A stretch of DNA of 64,000 bases from positions 1,264,501 to 1,328,500 of the forward strand of contig NW_026261571.1 in NCBI RefSeq assembly GCF_000165395.2, read 5' to 3'. The notes under the pieces are model-generated. The model was given only the letters and a program-made list of their open reading frames with translations, searched no databases and had not been told where the DNA came from. Positions 43,739 to 54,501 of the stretch are shown here, piece after piece (position 1 is the first letter of the stretch; each line of letters starts with the position of its first letter). Source of the DNA: Babesia bovis T2Bo. Its lineage: Eukaryota > Apicomplexa > Aconoidasida > Piroplasmida > Babesiidae. Made by a program: the position numbers and the translations under genes.

Positions 43739-45436
43739 ATGAGAATCATTAGCGGCGTTGTCGGTTGCCTTTTCTTGGTGTTTTCACACCATGTGTCTGC
43801 TTTTCGCCACAATCAGAGAGTAGGAAGTCTCGCTCCAGCTGAAGTGGTAGGTGATTTAACCTCCACATTGGAAACAGCTGATACTTTGATGACTCTCCGT
43901 GACCACATGCACAACATTACTAAGGATATGAAACATGTTTTGAGCAATGGCCGTGAGCAGATTGTAAATGATGTTTGCTCTAATGCTCCTGAGGACTCCA
44001 ACTGTCGTGAGGTAGTTAACAATTATGCTGACCGTTGTGAAATGTACGGATGCTTTACGATTGACAATGTCAAATATCCGTTGTATCAAGAGTACCAACC
44101 TCTATCTCTTCCAAACCCTTACCAGTTGGATGCTGCGTTCAGATTGTTCAAAGAGAGTGCATCCAATCCTGCTAAGAACAGCGTAAAACGCGAATGGTTG
44201 CGTTTCAGAAATGGAGCGAACCATGGTGATTACCACTACTTCGTCACTGGTCTGTTGAACAACAATGTTGTGCACGAGGAAGGAACTACCGATGTTGAAT
44301 ATCTTGTCAACAAGGTACTCTATATGGCTACCATGAACTACAAGACTTATTTGACAGTAAACAGTATGAACGCCAAGTTTTTCAACAGATTCAGCTTCAC
44401 TACAAAGATATTCAGCCGTCGTATTAGGCAAACATTGAGTGATATCATCAGGTGGAATGTTCCTGAAGATTTTGAAGAAAGGAGCATCGAACGTATCACT
44501 CAACTTACTAGCAGCTACGAAGATTACATGTTGACCCAGATTCCAACTCTTTCCAAGTTTGCACGTCGTTATGCTGACATGGTGAAGAAGGTTCTGCTCG
44601 GTAGCTTGACCTCGTACGTTGAAGCTCCTTGGTACAAAAGATGGATAAAGAAATTCAGAGACTTTTTCTCTAAAAACGTTACCCAACCTACAAAGAAGTT
44701 CATCGAGGATACTAACGAAGTTACCAAAAACTATCTGAAAGCCAATGTTGCTGAGCCCACTAAAAAGTTTATGCAGGACACTCACGAAAAAACCAAAGGC
44801 TATCTGAAAGAGAATGTAGCCGAACCTACTAAGACTTTTTTCAAGGAGGCTCCTCAAGTCACCAAACACTTCTTCGATGAGAACATTGGCCAACCCACCA
44901 AGGAGTTTTTCAGGGAAGCTCCCCAAGCCACTAAACATTTCCTAGACGAAAACATCGGTCAACCAACCAAGGAGTTCTTCAGGGAGGCTCCCCAAGTCAC
45001 TAAGCACTTCTTAGACGAGAATATTGCTCAACCTACTAAAGAATTTTTCAGGGATGTCCCTCAAGTCACCAAGAAGGTTATAACTGAGAACATTGCTCAA
45101 CCAACTAAGGAATTCCTTAAGGAGGTTCCTCATACTACCATGAAAGTCTTGAATGAAAACATTGCTCAACCTGCCAAGGAAATCATACATGAGTTTGGTA
45201 CTGGCGCCAAGAATTTCATTTCCGCAGCCCATGAAGGTACTAAGCAGTTCTTAAACGAAACTGTTGGCCAACCTACAAAGGAATTCCTGAACGGAGCTCT
45301 AGAAACTACTAAAGACGCATTACACCATCTGGGTAAATCATCAGACGAAGCCAACATTTATGATGCCTCGGAAAATACCACTCAGTCTAACGACTCAACT
45401 ACTTCCAACGGTGAAGACACCGCCGGATACCTCTGA
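43739..45436 (+). CDS. rap-1: rhoptry-associated protein 1, copy 2
   Basis: Second tandem copy, 565 residues, with the same encoded protein as copy 1. It has the signal peptide, cysteines at 80/89/100/105, the 14-residue motif at 121-134 and the C-terminal 23-residue repeats. The 5' flank is the same as that of copy 1 apart from one base 1 kb upstream. The 3' flank differs by one base (G at 45466). Beyond 45620 it runs into unrelated sequence, so the two genes have different distal downstream contexts. Confidence 0.97.
   Translation: MRIISGVVGCLFLVFSHHVSAFRHNQRVGSLAPAEVVGDLTSTLETADTLMTLRDHMHNITKDMKHVLSNGREQIVNDVCSNAPEDSNCREVVNNYADRCEMYGCFTIDNVKYPLYQEYQPLSLPNPYQLDAAFRLFKESASNPAKNSVKREWLRFRNGANHGDYHYFVTGLLNNNVVHEEGTTDVEYLVNKVLYMATMNYKTYLTVNSMNAKFFNRFSFTTKIFSRRIRQTLSDIIRWNVPEDFEERSIERITQLTSSYEDYMLTQIPTLSKFARRYADMVKKVLLGSLTSYVEAPWYKRWIKKFRDFFSKNVTQPTKKFIEDTNEVTKNYLKANVAEPTKKFMQDTHEKTKGYLKENVAEPTKTFFKEAPQVTKHFFDENIGQPTKEFFREAPQATKHFLDENIGQPTKEFFREAPQVTKHFLDENIAQPTKEFFRDVPQVTKKVITENIAQPTKEFLKEVPHTTMKVLNENIAQPAKEIIHEFGTGAKNFISAAHEGTKQFLNETVGQPTKEFLNGALETTKDALHHLGKSSDEANIYDASENTTQSNDSTTSNGEDTAGYL
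44675..45297 (+). repeat. 69-bp coding repeats in rap-1 copy 2
   Basis: The same eight to nine degenerate 69-bp units as in copy 1, in the same order and with the same encoded residues. Confidence 0.9.
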
Positions 45437-45620
45437 TGAGATGCGTTTATAATGGCACAAACTCAGCAAATGATGTATCGTCATCTGATCCATCGGTTTT
45501 CAATATTGTATTGGATGCAATATCTGAATGCATACGATGCGACAGTTTCCATCATCGGGTGCCGAATCGTAACTCTCAAAACACCATTTTAAGTTATGTA
45601 AACTAATATCTATGTTTATG

Positions 45621-46309
45621 TATCTACATATAAAAAAAAGCTTGCGTCGACTGGAATGAACATGTCTCTAGAAGTATTTATTTCGTTAATGTAGGTAATA
45701 TATTTTTATATATACGTGAATCTTACTAAAGGAAATCTTTGATGCTTTACGTATGCATTGGTTAAACAATACTATGGTAAATTATTCCATATGTTAAGAT
45801 GTAAATACCTTCTAGCAAAACTCAGTTATTTTATAACAATAAACTATACAAATACGGATAATGTACCCATGAAGTAGTCTCTATATCGGTTATATTGTCA
45901 TCAATAAAACAAAAGATTAAACGTATTCGTCGTAAAAAATAAAACGTAAAATATATAAATATCATTCAAAATGCATTATATAGAAAAACAATCATCTTTT
46001 AAAACAAAATATTGATATGCTTATAAATGTAAACATATAATGTAATCGTGCAAAAACACATTGCATGATGATGAAGAATTAAAATTAACATTACACAATA
46101 ATATTTTGTATTCAGTGGACCAATTTGGTTTATGTGTAAAGAGAAGGTGGCATCATGATATAGTTGGTCGTATGATGTTGTTATACACATATATGGCACG
46201 ACATTTTCATAGTTGAGTAATGAAGTCTAGTTAATGTTGCCAATGCTAGCCAATTAAAATAGGCTAAATTATATTTATATGAATAATTTTTATATTTTTT
46301 CAATTCACG
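45621..46309. other. intergenic region downstream of the rap-1 array
   Basis: AT-rich. The first ~100 nt look like a diverged relative of the start of the rap-1 unit (shared TCTAGAAGTATTT and TACGTGAAT). The rest leads into the deoxyhypusine hydroxylase promoter. No gene seen. Confidence 0.5.
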
Positions 46310-47433
46310 ATGGCAGACTTGGCAACAGCAATTGCTGAATTTGATTCTCTTAACGAATTTTCAAAACCTGATGCTAAATTATTATCCACAATACTACTAT
46401 CGGATGGCGTAAAATTATCACAACAACTTAAGGCGCTTTACTTCTGTCGTGATTTATCTTCTAGTGAATGTGCTACTATCCTTAAAAAGGCACTTGAAGT
46501 ACACTACGATACATTTTTGAGGTATGTAATAGCACATAATGTTATTATGTTACCTTATTCATTTGTCATCTCTTATAGACATGAAATTGCTTATGTAATT
46601 GGACAAGCAGAATGCGAGGAAGCAGCTGACGTATTGGTTCGCCTTTTGGAGGATACTAATGAAGACCCTATGGTCAGACATGAGGTATGTCGTTTAACTC
46701 TTTGACATATCGTTCGTAGGCTGCAGAGGCAATTGCCGCCATTGGAGATAAAAAGTACATCGATAAGGTTAGTCGTTTATTTATTGTTTAACTTCTTCAG
46801 TTGGAAAAGTATAAGGATGATGAATCAATAGTAGTACGCGATACATGTAGACTAGCGTTGGAGTCCTTGAACAATAATGCTAAGAAAGGCGATAGTTCTG
46901 ATGGTGTCGCCATTTGTGGTTGTGTATCGGCACCTATCTCAACATCAGCATATAGAGCAATTGATCCTGTACCATGCGTTGCTACAGAAATTGCGGAAAT
47001 GTCCATTTTGGAATTGAACAAAGTGATGTTAGACGAAGCTGCACCTTTGCATAAGCGTTATGAAGCACTATTCCAAATACGTAATTCCGGAGGTGATGAA
47101 GCAGCGGTCATGATAGGCAACGCGCTTATTAGCGATAATGTATCAGAAGTATTCCGTCACGAATGTGCTTTTGTATTGGGACAGATGCAGTCCATGGCAG
47201 CTGCAGACCATCTAATCAAGTGTTTGGCGAACAGTAAAGAAAAGCCAATTGCTCGCCACGAAGCGGCATTGGCTCTTGGTTCATGTGCAGCAGCAAGCAA
47301 TAATCAATCCGACAGGAATCACATAATAGCAGCTTTGGAAGCACACAAGTTGGACAGCATGAAGGTTGTTGCTGATAGTTGTATCGTCGCATTAGATGTT
47401 ATATCTGAGTCTGCAATTGAGGCCGCTTCATAA
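46310..47433 (+). CDS. deoxyhypusine hydroxylase (DOHH)
   Basis: HEAT-repeat di-iron enzyme that completes hypusine on eIF5A. Four exons (46310-46521, 46579-46684, 46720-46767, 46801-47433) with introns of 57, 35 and 33 nt give 332 residues (human 302). Four iron-binding His-Glu motifs are visible: RHEIAYVIGQ and RHEAAEAIAA in the N-terminal half, RHECAFVLGQ and RHEAALALGS in the C-terminal half. The two halves mirror each other as expected. The first two introns fall immediately at HE motifs (LR|HE and HE|AAEA). The linker between halves is somewhat longer than in human DOHH. Confidence 0.95.
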
Positions 47434-48160
47434 CACTAATGCAGTACACAGACAATGATACTAATAGATCATATACCGTTTAAATATGGATTATATAAGT
47501 CCTTAGAAGTGATACACTGCATCAATATAAAGGATTATATGGCTACATCATAGCAAAATATATACATATAACATATTAAATACACCCTACACCTTGTCTA
47601 TTATAGTACCTAATATAGAATCTGGTTACATTACTTCACATGACATCAGAGATTTATGGTACATATCAATAAGTGCAATTAAAATTCCTCAAGAGGAATT
47701 TTGTTCTTTTCCTTTGTTGTCCCCTTGGGTAGGACCCCCCAATTGACGCGAGAAGCTGGATGTGTCACCGAACATAATAACTCAGGAATACATTTCTGTT
47801 TTCATTGGGTACATCATCGATACAATTATTTGAGCTATTGTACACCTCATTTCAAAGGTTGGTTACATTTTGTTTCGTGTGGAAGTCCAATCAATGTACA
47901 TTGATGGATTCCGTAACGTTTATCCTTGTAATTACGTCTACAGTGTTTATTGATGTCAACCACTGTGTGTTTACGGCTATATCGCTACATTGGTCACTTT
48001 TATGTTTCTTTACAACATTCTATTTGGCCAATATTCTATTATACATTTTCTGTATACTGTATGCTTCATTCGTTTTATGGACTATACATTCCAGTGTTCT
48101 GTAATACTCATACATTATACAGGCTTTATTGTTCTCTTGGGTGTATTGTACTGAAGCAAG
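47434..48160. other. region without a confirmed gene; possible minus-strand exons and a palindrome
   Basis: 727 nt between DOHH and the DnaJ gene. It contains a perfect 22-nt palindrome at 47681-47702 (10-bp arms, 2-nt centre) and, next to it, a G/C-richer patch (47715-47790) unlike the flanking DNA. Minus-strand frames with canonical short introns can be drawn through 47640-48090, but two alternative phasings compete, so I do not call a CDS. Confidence 0.4.
47681..47702. repeat. 22-nt perfect palindrome
   Basis: AAAATTCCTC, a two-base centre AA, and GAGGAATTTT. The arms are exactly complementary. A T-rich run follows on the plus strand. Could fold as an RNA hairpin from either strand. Confidence 0.85.
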
Positions 48161-49464
48161 ATGTTTTTCGGTGATTTTGGTTTTGGCGGTATGCCGGGTG
48201 GCATGCCTCACCACCACCGTTCTCGAGAGGTTTGTTTTGTATAGCGGATCCACATACATCATAGGTTGATAATGAAAAGTTCTATAAGGTACTTGGATTA
48301 TCTAGGGATTGTTCGGAAAGCGAGATTAAGAAGGCTTACCGCAAACTAGCTATTAAGCACCACCCTGACAAAGGTGGTGACTCTGAGATGTTCAAGGAAA
48401 TCACCAGAGCTTATGAAGTATTATCAGATCCTGAGAAGCGCCGTATATATGATGAGGCTGGTGAAGACGGTTTGGAAGGTAACATGCCACATGGAGATCC
48501 AAGTGATATTTTTGATTTGTTTTTCGGTGGTGGTAGAAAACCCAAGGGAAAGAAACGTGGTGAGGATGTTGTAACCCAGCTGAAGGTTACTCTCGAGCAA
48601 ATATACAACGGTGCTATGCGTAAGCTCGCAATCAATAAGGATGTTGTATGTGATACGTGTGATGGTCTTGGGGGACCAAGTGACGCCTTTGTTAGTTGTG
48701 ATCTTTGTAACGGACGTGGTATCCGAGTCCAAATTCGCCAAATGGGTGCAATGATTCAACAATCACAATCGATGTGTCATGCCTGTAATGGCCAGGGTAG
48801 GAGCATAAACGAGTCAAAGAAGTGCAAGTCGTGTTCGGGTAAGGGTGTGAAACAGATGAAGAAGATTTTGGAGGTAAATATAGACAGGGGTGTACCAGAT
48901 CAGCATAAGGTGACATTCCATGGCGAGGCTGACGAACGACCAAATGAAATACCCGGTAACGTCGTGTTCATTATATGTCAAGCTCCTCATGATCAATTCA
49001 AACGTAGTGGCTCTGACCTCATTATTGTCAAACAGATCCAGTTGTACGAGGCCTTAACAGGTGCTGTTTTCTACATAAAGCACTTGGATGGTAGGGTGCT
49101 GCGCATCCAGACACCTGCTAACGAGGTTATTCGCCCATCCTCCATATTTGTTATTGAGAATGAGGGTATGCCAGTGTACCAAAGCGCTTTTAGCAAAGGT
49201 AATCTGTATGTCAACTTCGAGGTGCAATTCCCCGTATCACGCAAATTCTCTGCTGCTGAAAAGGATCAGCTTAAATCGCTGTTCCCTTACAAGCCAGAGT
49301 CCAAACCCTCGGGTACAACTGCTGCTGAAGATGTGGATGCGCGTGAGGTTGACCCTCAGGAAATACACGACAGGGCACATGCACAATCTCAACAGCAAGC
49401 CGACAGTGACCGTGAAGATCATCATCACCACGAGGGTAGAAGTGTGCAATGCAACCAGCAGTGA
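48161..49464 (+). CDS. type I (class A) DnaJ/HSP40 co-chaperone, YDJ1/DNAJA1-like
   Basis: Cytosolic HSP70 co-chaperone. Two exons (48161-48229, 48265-49464) with a 35-nt intron give 422 residues. The J domain starts at about residue 27, with HPD at 56-58. A short Gly/Phe segment (DIFDLFFGGGRKP) follows. The zinc domain has four CxxCxGxG repeats: CDTCDGLG, CDLCNGRG, CHACNGQG and CKSCSGKG. Two client-binding beta domains follow. The C-terminus is His/Gln-rich (DREDHHHHEG) and ends CNQQ, a plausible CaaX farnesylation box like that of YDJ1. Convergent with eIF2A, 34 nt between the stops. Confidence 0.95.
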
Positions 49465-49498
49465 TACTTGTCTAAAGACATTGAAATATTTAATATGT

Positions 49499-51330
49499 CT
49501 AATTGTTCCTTTTATTAGCTTGATCTTTCTTCTTACGACTGATCCTTGCAGCTTGCGCTAACAGCGTTGGATCAGCACCCGGTGGGCCCCTAGGGATACT
49601 AACAGGTGGTCTTGCCACAGGTGTTGCAACTGTAGTTTGAGCCTCCAAGCGGAGAAATGCCGCTGCAGTAGGGCCATCAGGGCGAGATCCCGGAGCGCGG
49701 TAAACCGATTTTTTAACAGTGGGAGCTACTGTACATGCTGTTGGTGAGGGATCCCTTGCCACAAAGGTCCTACCGGGTGAACATATGTATAAATGGTATA
49801 GCTCATCAAAATCAATCTGCGATACCAGCTTGCCACTGTAACTGAATACCTTGAAACAGTTATTTACACGCATGCGAGGACATGTTGTAGCAGTCACAAA
49901 GTACCTCCCATCAGGTGCAAAATCACAAAACACGGCACAGTCACTCTTGGTTTGAGCTATTTTGCATCGCTTCTTTAGGTCCCATATATCAATATCGCCA
50001 CTAAGATTGCCGAAGCCGCCAATCAAAACCAATCTGTCAAATGCATCGCGTCTGATGGTATTACGATGGTGACGGCCAAAAGTAAGTATTTTATTACCAC
50101 TGTTCCCGTCGTACATATCAAGCTCTGCGGGTCGTGTACCCTTTATTATAAGTATATCATTCGCCGTGCGTGACCAAGATACCTCGTGGGCTTGGCCTTC
50201 AGTAGGTTCCATTATAGTCTCATGATTCGCCTTATGTGGCTGCAACAAAAATAATCCGTTGCCACCGTAATAAGAAGAAAGGCCTTTTACATTATTAATA
50301 AATGTACGCAAAACTGCAGTTGTACCCCTGGTACTCCAGAAAAATTCGCCTTCCTCAGCATATTTAAAAACGTTTTCATAGCAGGGTTTCGTAGCATCTT
50401 GTAGATTATAGATACGAACTAAACCACTGGTGCCTTTTTGCTCAGGAGTGAACGCAGCCAAATAGCATGCACCGTTTTTTGTCTGTAAATACATGATATT
50501 GACACAGAAATGGTTGGCGAAATCAAAAAGTATATACTATATACTTACCACTGGAGATATTGATATTATACTATTAGCAGAAAAAGGCACAGCTCCATCA
50601 TCACCAAACGTAAGTGATATTTTAGACAGAGGTGTTTCCAGTGAATACTGACCGTCCTTGAAGACGAATAAATCATTATTAACGCGAATTGTGCAATACG
50701 TTTCACAGGGAGTCCATATAGGATATCGCTTTACGGTGTAAGACTTGCTATAGGGAATAGCAAGCACTGGCGTTACATCGGGGCCTATAGAATATAGGTG
50801 TTTCTGCATTGAAACATACCATTAATACGGTAAATAACTAAATTGTTAGGGTTAGCCTCGGACCACGCAGTGTGTACCACTAAGTATGTATCCTTGGTAC
50901 TGAATAGTATACCGGATATAACACAGTCTGTTAAACGTCAATCGGTATAAATTAAACATACCTGGTGGAAGCTGTATAGTTGATACGATCTTACGACTGA
51001 ACAAATCAATGATCTCGAGTATATTAGAACCTTTACGATTAATACATATCTGTTAGGATATAGAAAACAAGATAAAAGACAAACCCTGTCACCACCATGC
51101 GTCGGACAGCAATGAGAAATGTCAACCTCCTCCCAAATCAAGGTACATTCATCATTACCTGTGACATATTATTCGTCAAAAAATACAAATTTACTTTGTG
51201 TAGCAGCATTGCGCGGCGTGAATTGGTATAACTGAGTTTTTTTGCCATGTGCAATAATATACCAATCAGCATTATCAGAAGTATCACCGCGCAGGTTCAT
51301 TGATCGTAATCCACCACTGATATCCTCCAT
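49499..51330 (-). CDS. eukaryotic initiation factor 2A (eIF2A)
   Basis: WD-repeat translation factor that can deliver Met-tRNA independently of eIF2. Six exons (51195-51330, 51085-51158, 50962-51049, 50820-50927, 50549-50784, 49499-50482) give 541 residues; introns are 36, 35, 34, 35 and 66 nt. A beta-propeller is indicated by VNNDLFVFKDGQYSLETPLS, GEFFWSTRGTTAVLRTF, VSWSRTANDILIIKGTRPAE, LVLIGGFGNLSGDIDIWDLK and CDFAPDGRYFVTATTCPRMR; the last two are the conserved eIF2A NxxG-DIDIWD and FSPDGxYxxTATTxPRL blocks. A proline/arginine-rich C-terminus (VYRAPGSRP) and basic end follow. The start at 51330 is the first ATG in the first exon. Confidence 0.9.
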
Positions 51331-51446
51331 GTTGGCATTGATCAAACAATGTTTCTAGTGATACTCCATCGTAATGTGCAACACCACAGGATGGCAACAC
51401 ATAATATTTAGATCAAAATCTAGTAAATCTAATATTATACAATATG

Positions 51447-53804
51447 TTAAAAGCGCATTTGTATGTATAACACACGAGAGCGCTCCAATTGCTGTATAGT
51501 GTAGGATACAGCACTACGTAAACGACTGCGATCTGATTCAATTATACGATGCGATGTATACACTGCTCTCCGGAATAATGGGTCGTCCCTGTCGAAAAAA
51601 TCTAGTTGAAACACCCAGTTGTACTGACATTCGTCCTCCGATAGTGGCTTGCCGCGACGTTTCGTCAATACTTCATAGTCACACAGAACATCCCGAAGTG
51701 AACTTGGACTCTGTTCAACATTACCACGTAATAGGCCAGTGATTCTCGGGAGCAATTCCTCTAGAGTTGTCTGGTATGATGCAGGAACAACCCCGACAAA
51801 CCGTAACTTAGATACTGTTAGACAATTCTCACTTTCCTGTGAACTTAGAGTCCGCGATGTGTCCACAACAATGGGAACTGATGTCTTATTGAGTGAGCGT
51901 AGCCTTGCTATTTTAGCAGCTTCCAGTTTAGTCCTAGTCTCATCACTTATATGGTCGATATTACCGCTAAGATTTCCATCAAGGATACCAGTAGATTCCA
52001 GAGAGTTAGCGTAAGCACTGAAAAGCAATTTACCATTCAGTACGCTGTCATCGTCTAAGTTCTCCGGTACCTGTTTCACTTCATTTAGGTTACAGGCTTC
52101 CAACTCAGCACGCAGTGAACTGTATGGTGATCTCTGCTCACTCAGTTGGGAGACCATGTCGCCCTGACTCAGGCCTGCATAGAGAAAGCTTGAACTTGGG
52201 GTATGCATACCAACAAGCTGTGATCCATATGGTGTCGACGGAAATGAACAATTAACAATTTCCAACTCATTGGAGTCGTATAGACCGCTATGGGAATACG
52301 GTGTCTGGGAAACACTGAAATTTCCATCCTGGGAGTAGCCACACGAAAGTGCATCCCAATCCTGCGATAAATTACCAACTACTGATGGTTCACCGTAATA
52401 TTGCTCAAATATAGCAACGTTTACATGGTAATCAACGTCACCGGTGCAACTAGTACGTAATATGCTTAATGAAGGGGAACACGATAAATCACCAGAAGGT
52501 GATCTTTCTCCAGAAGGTTGCGATCGAACACCAGCAGATGGTGTAAGCATAAGCGAATTCAGCTGATTCATTAGTGCGATGCAAGAATCCTTTGTACGGA
52601 ATGCTACAGAATAACTGACTGACATATGTCGTGGACCAAATGTTATAATGTCACCGTCAAAAAGCTTGGCGCGTGATTTGACGGAAATGCCATTAATCAG
52701 CAACGTGGCATCAGGTTGTAGTAAAGCCACCTCAACCTCAAATGCACAAATACCCAACCCAGATAAATCGGGATCTACATCAGTGCACCTACTTAATTCT
52801 ATACTGCAATGTCTAGCAGCTATATTGCGCAATCGCTCGTTGTCAAATACCAAATCACAACTTGAATCAGTGCCAATCACAAATGGCGATGTATTAATCA
52901 CAATCCGCGACGGGATATATGATGAATCAATAAGCCTGTTAGGGGTTCCTTCCTGATGAAAAAATAAACGTAAAACGCCTAATTGGCTTTCAGGGGAATA
53001 TGTATATCTACGTGTATCCGTAACTTGAGCATGGTTGTTATCCGATGTATTGTCAACGACGTCCGATATGTAATCAGATTCAGCTTTCACAAATCGACTG
53101 GTATCATATTGCCGATCCGTTTGACAATAAGATTCAGTATCTGATTCCATAAACAGGGAGCATGTATCAATGTCCTGTTCTAGGATATCACTTAAGTGGG
53201 AATGGGCGATAGAAGGGAATGATTGTACTGTACCAAGGGAGCCTTGGCGGAATAATTCATTAGCATCGGAAATGTTAGAAATACTCTTGTAATAGACGCC
53301 ATTCGGCAACGCTGGATCTCTTTGAGATAACGGTAAGGCATCCACATAATCGATGCTAGCGTCACTGTCTAACGTACATGATATAGTACGTGAACCTTCG
53401 TAAGAGCCACCTGTGGCATAGTCAGAACCGCAACAATTAATATCAACCGCAGTGGCACTTTCAGAAGTCGATATGGAACATTTAGAGATTACCGTACGAT
53501 TAACGCCATTATAACCAGATGAGTGCAACAATGTATTCAGCCCATTATCATCGTAAGCGAGATCAAGTGAGTCAATTGACTGTGAGTCGAAGCGTTGCAG
53601 TTTGTTGTGATACTTACGACGAGATGAAAGACGAGGTTCGTAAACACCTTTACAAATGACACGAGCTTGGTCCGTCTTCTGGTACTTGAGCAATGCAAGA
53701 CGTTCTAGATTACTACCGACACCGTCTTGATTATCCATCAAAGAGGCAGCGTTTACGGATCCAACGATTGATGTAACCTCAACATCCAAATTGAAATTGC
53801 CCAT
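51447..53804 (-). CDS. FHA-domain protein, large, otherwise unrecognised
   Basis: Single exon, 785 residues. Residues about 290-400 form a forkhead-associated phosphothreonine-binding domain: SPFVIGTDSSCDLVFDN (usual FxIGR...cDI), NIAARHCSIEL (the S-x-x-H core, here AARHCSI), a strand region, and TLLINGISVKSRAKLFDGDI. Either side is serine/aspartate-rich and probably disordered, with many potential phosphosites. The last ~140 residues are more regular (LSKLRFVGVVPASYQTTLEE and FQLDFFDRDDPLFRRAVYT) and may be a second folded domain. A nuclear DNA-damage, transcription or kinase-scaffold role is possible; nothing decides. No kinase or RING motif seen. Confidence 0.75.
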   Translation of the reverse strand: MGNFNLDVEVTSIVGSVNAASLMDNQDGVGSNLERLALLKYQKTDQARVICKGVYEPRLSSRRKYHNKLQRFDSQSIDSLDLAYDDNGLNTLLHSSGYNGVNRTVISKCSISTSESATAVDINCCGSDYATGGSYEGSRTISCTLDSDASIDYVDALPLSQRDPALPNGVYYKSISNISDANELFRQGSLGTVQSFPSIAHSHLSDILEQDIDTCSLFMESDTESYCQTDRQYDTSRFVKAESDYISDVVDNTSDNNHAQVTDTRRYTYSPESQLGVLRLFFHQEGTPNRLIDSSYIPSRIVINTSPFVIGTDSSCDLVFDNERLRNIAARHCSIELSRCTDVDPDLSGLGICAFEVEVALLQPDATLLINGISVKSRAKLFDGDIITFGPRHMSVSYSVAFRTKDSCIALMNQLNSLMLTPSAGVRSQPSGERSPSGDLSCSPSLSILRTSCTGDVDYHVNVAIFEQYYGEPSVVGNLSQDWDALSCGYSQDGNFSVSQTPYSHSGLYDSNELEIVNCSFPSTPYGSQLVGMHTPSSSFLYAGLSQGDMVSQLSEQRSPYSSLRAELEACNLNEVKQVPENLDDDSVLNGKLLFSAYANSLESTGILDGNLSGNIDHISDETRTKLEAAKIARLRSLNKTSVPIVVDTSRTLSSQESENCLTVSKLRFVGVVPASYQTTLEELLPRITGLLRGNVEQSPSSLRDVLCDYEVLTKRRGKPLSEDECQYNWVFQLDFFDRDDPLFRRAVYTSHRIIESDRSRLRSAVSYTIQQLERSRVLYIQMRF

Positions 53805-54501
53805 TGTTTTGTAAGTGTAATATGTACCCCTAAATGATCCCTAATCAATACGCAATGCCGTACCGTATAATGTAACTATATCCAGTAGATATATACACAC
53901 ATCCGTGTCATAAAATTGACGTTAATAGAACAACATTTTAGAAATGTGTAACAACAATATCTGACTCAACGCACAGATAGATATAGAATGGTACAACAGA
54001 TTCAATAAGACATTTATCTAGTATATCAACACTAATAATGAAGATCCAAATAGCATAGATTAACACGAATTAAAATAGTTATAAAACAAAATACGGAGAG
54101 ATACAGTCACGGTAGGCACGAAATCCAAATTGCGAACATAAGTCGGATACGTCACAACATACGCCTATATAAGCACATCGACCGTATATATCATCAATGT
54201 GTAGATTTAAATAGACAATTTATCTTGATAAATCCTAATCCCCCACACACCGTATATATGTCTCCGTCTAATGATGTTATAAATGTTTATAAACTATTTA
54301 CATATCGGTAACTAGAAGTTAGCAATACGAAATGGAAATTGTGGTATAGAGGTGGCCATGTACATTATGTTGTCACCATCTAATCACTACAATCACATTT
54401 TGGAATACCAAGTCTATTTTTGGTAAATCGGTTCTAAACTAGTCAAATGATAAAACGGTATGATTCCATTTTATAATTGAATATTGTTTCTGTTTTGAAT
54501 C
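53805..54501. other. divergent intergenic region
   Basis: 697 nt between the FHA gene (minus) and RPN1 (plus), so two divergent promoters. AT-rich; no motif or RNA gene that I can support. Confidence 0.55.

Larger units (their letters stand above)
39827..45620 (+). repeat. 2,877-bp tandem repeat carrying rap-1 (two full units plus a 40-bp third start)
   Basis: Unit 1 is 39827-42703 and unit 2 is 42704-45580; the constant offset is 2,877. A third unit starts at 45581 and matches for about 40 bp to 45620, then diverges, with weaker similarity (TCTAGAAGTATTT) to about 45720. Each unit comprises ~1,035 bp of 5' flank, the 1,698-bp coding region and ~144 bp of 3' flank. I noticed only two differences between the full units: G at 39852 versus A at 42729 (the third start also has A, at 45606), and A at 42589 versus G at 45466. 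Neither is coding. Such near-identity including intergenic DNA suggests recent duplication or ongoing gene conversion. Confidence 0.95.

Noticed and set aside
39827..45580. Assembly artefact explaining the rap-1 duplication
   Set aside because: The units carry their own single-base differences (39852/42729 and 42589/45466), and duplicated rap-1 is established for B. bovis.
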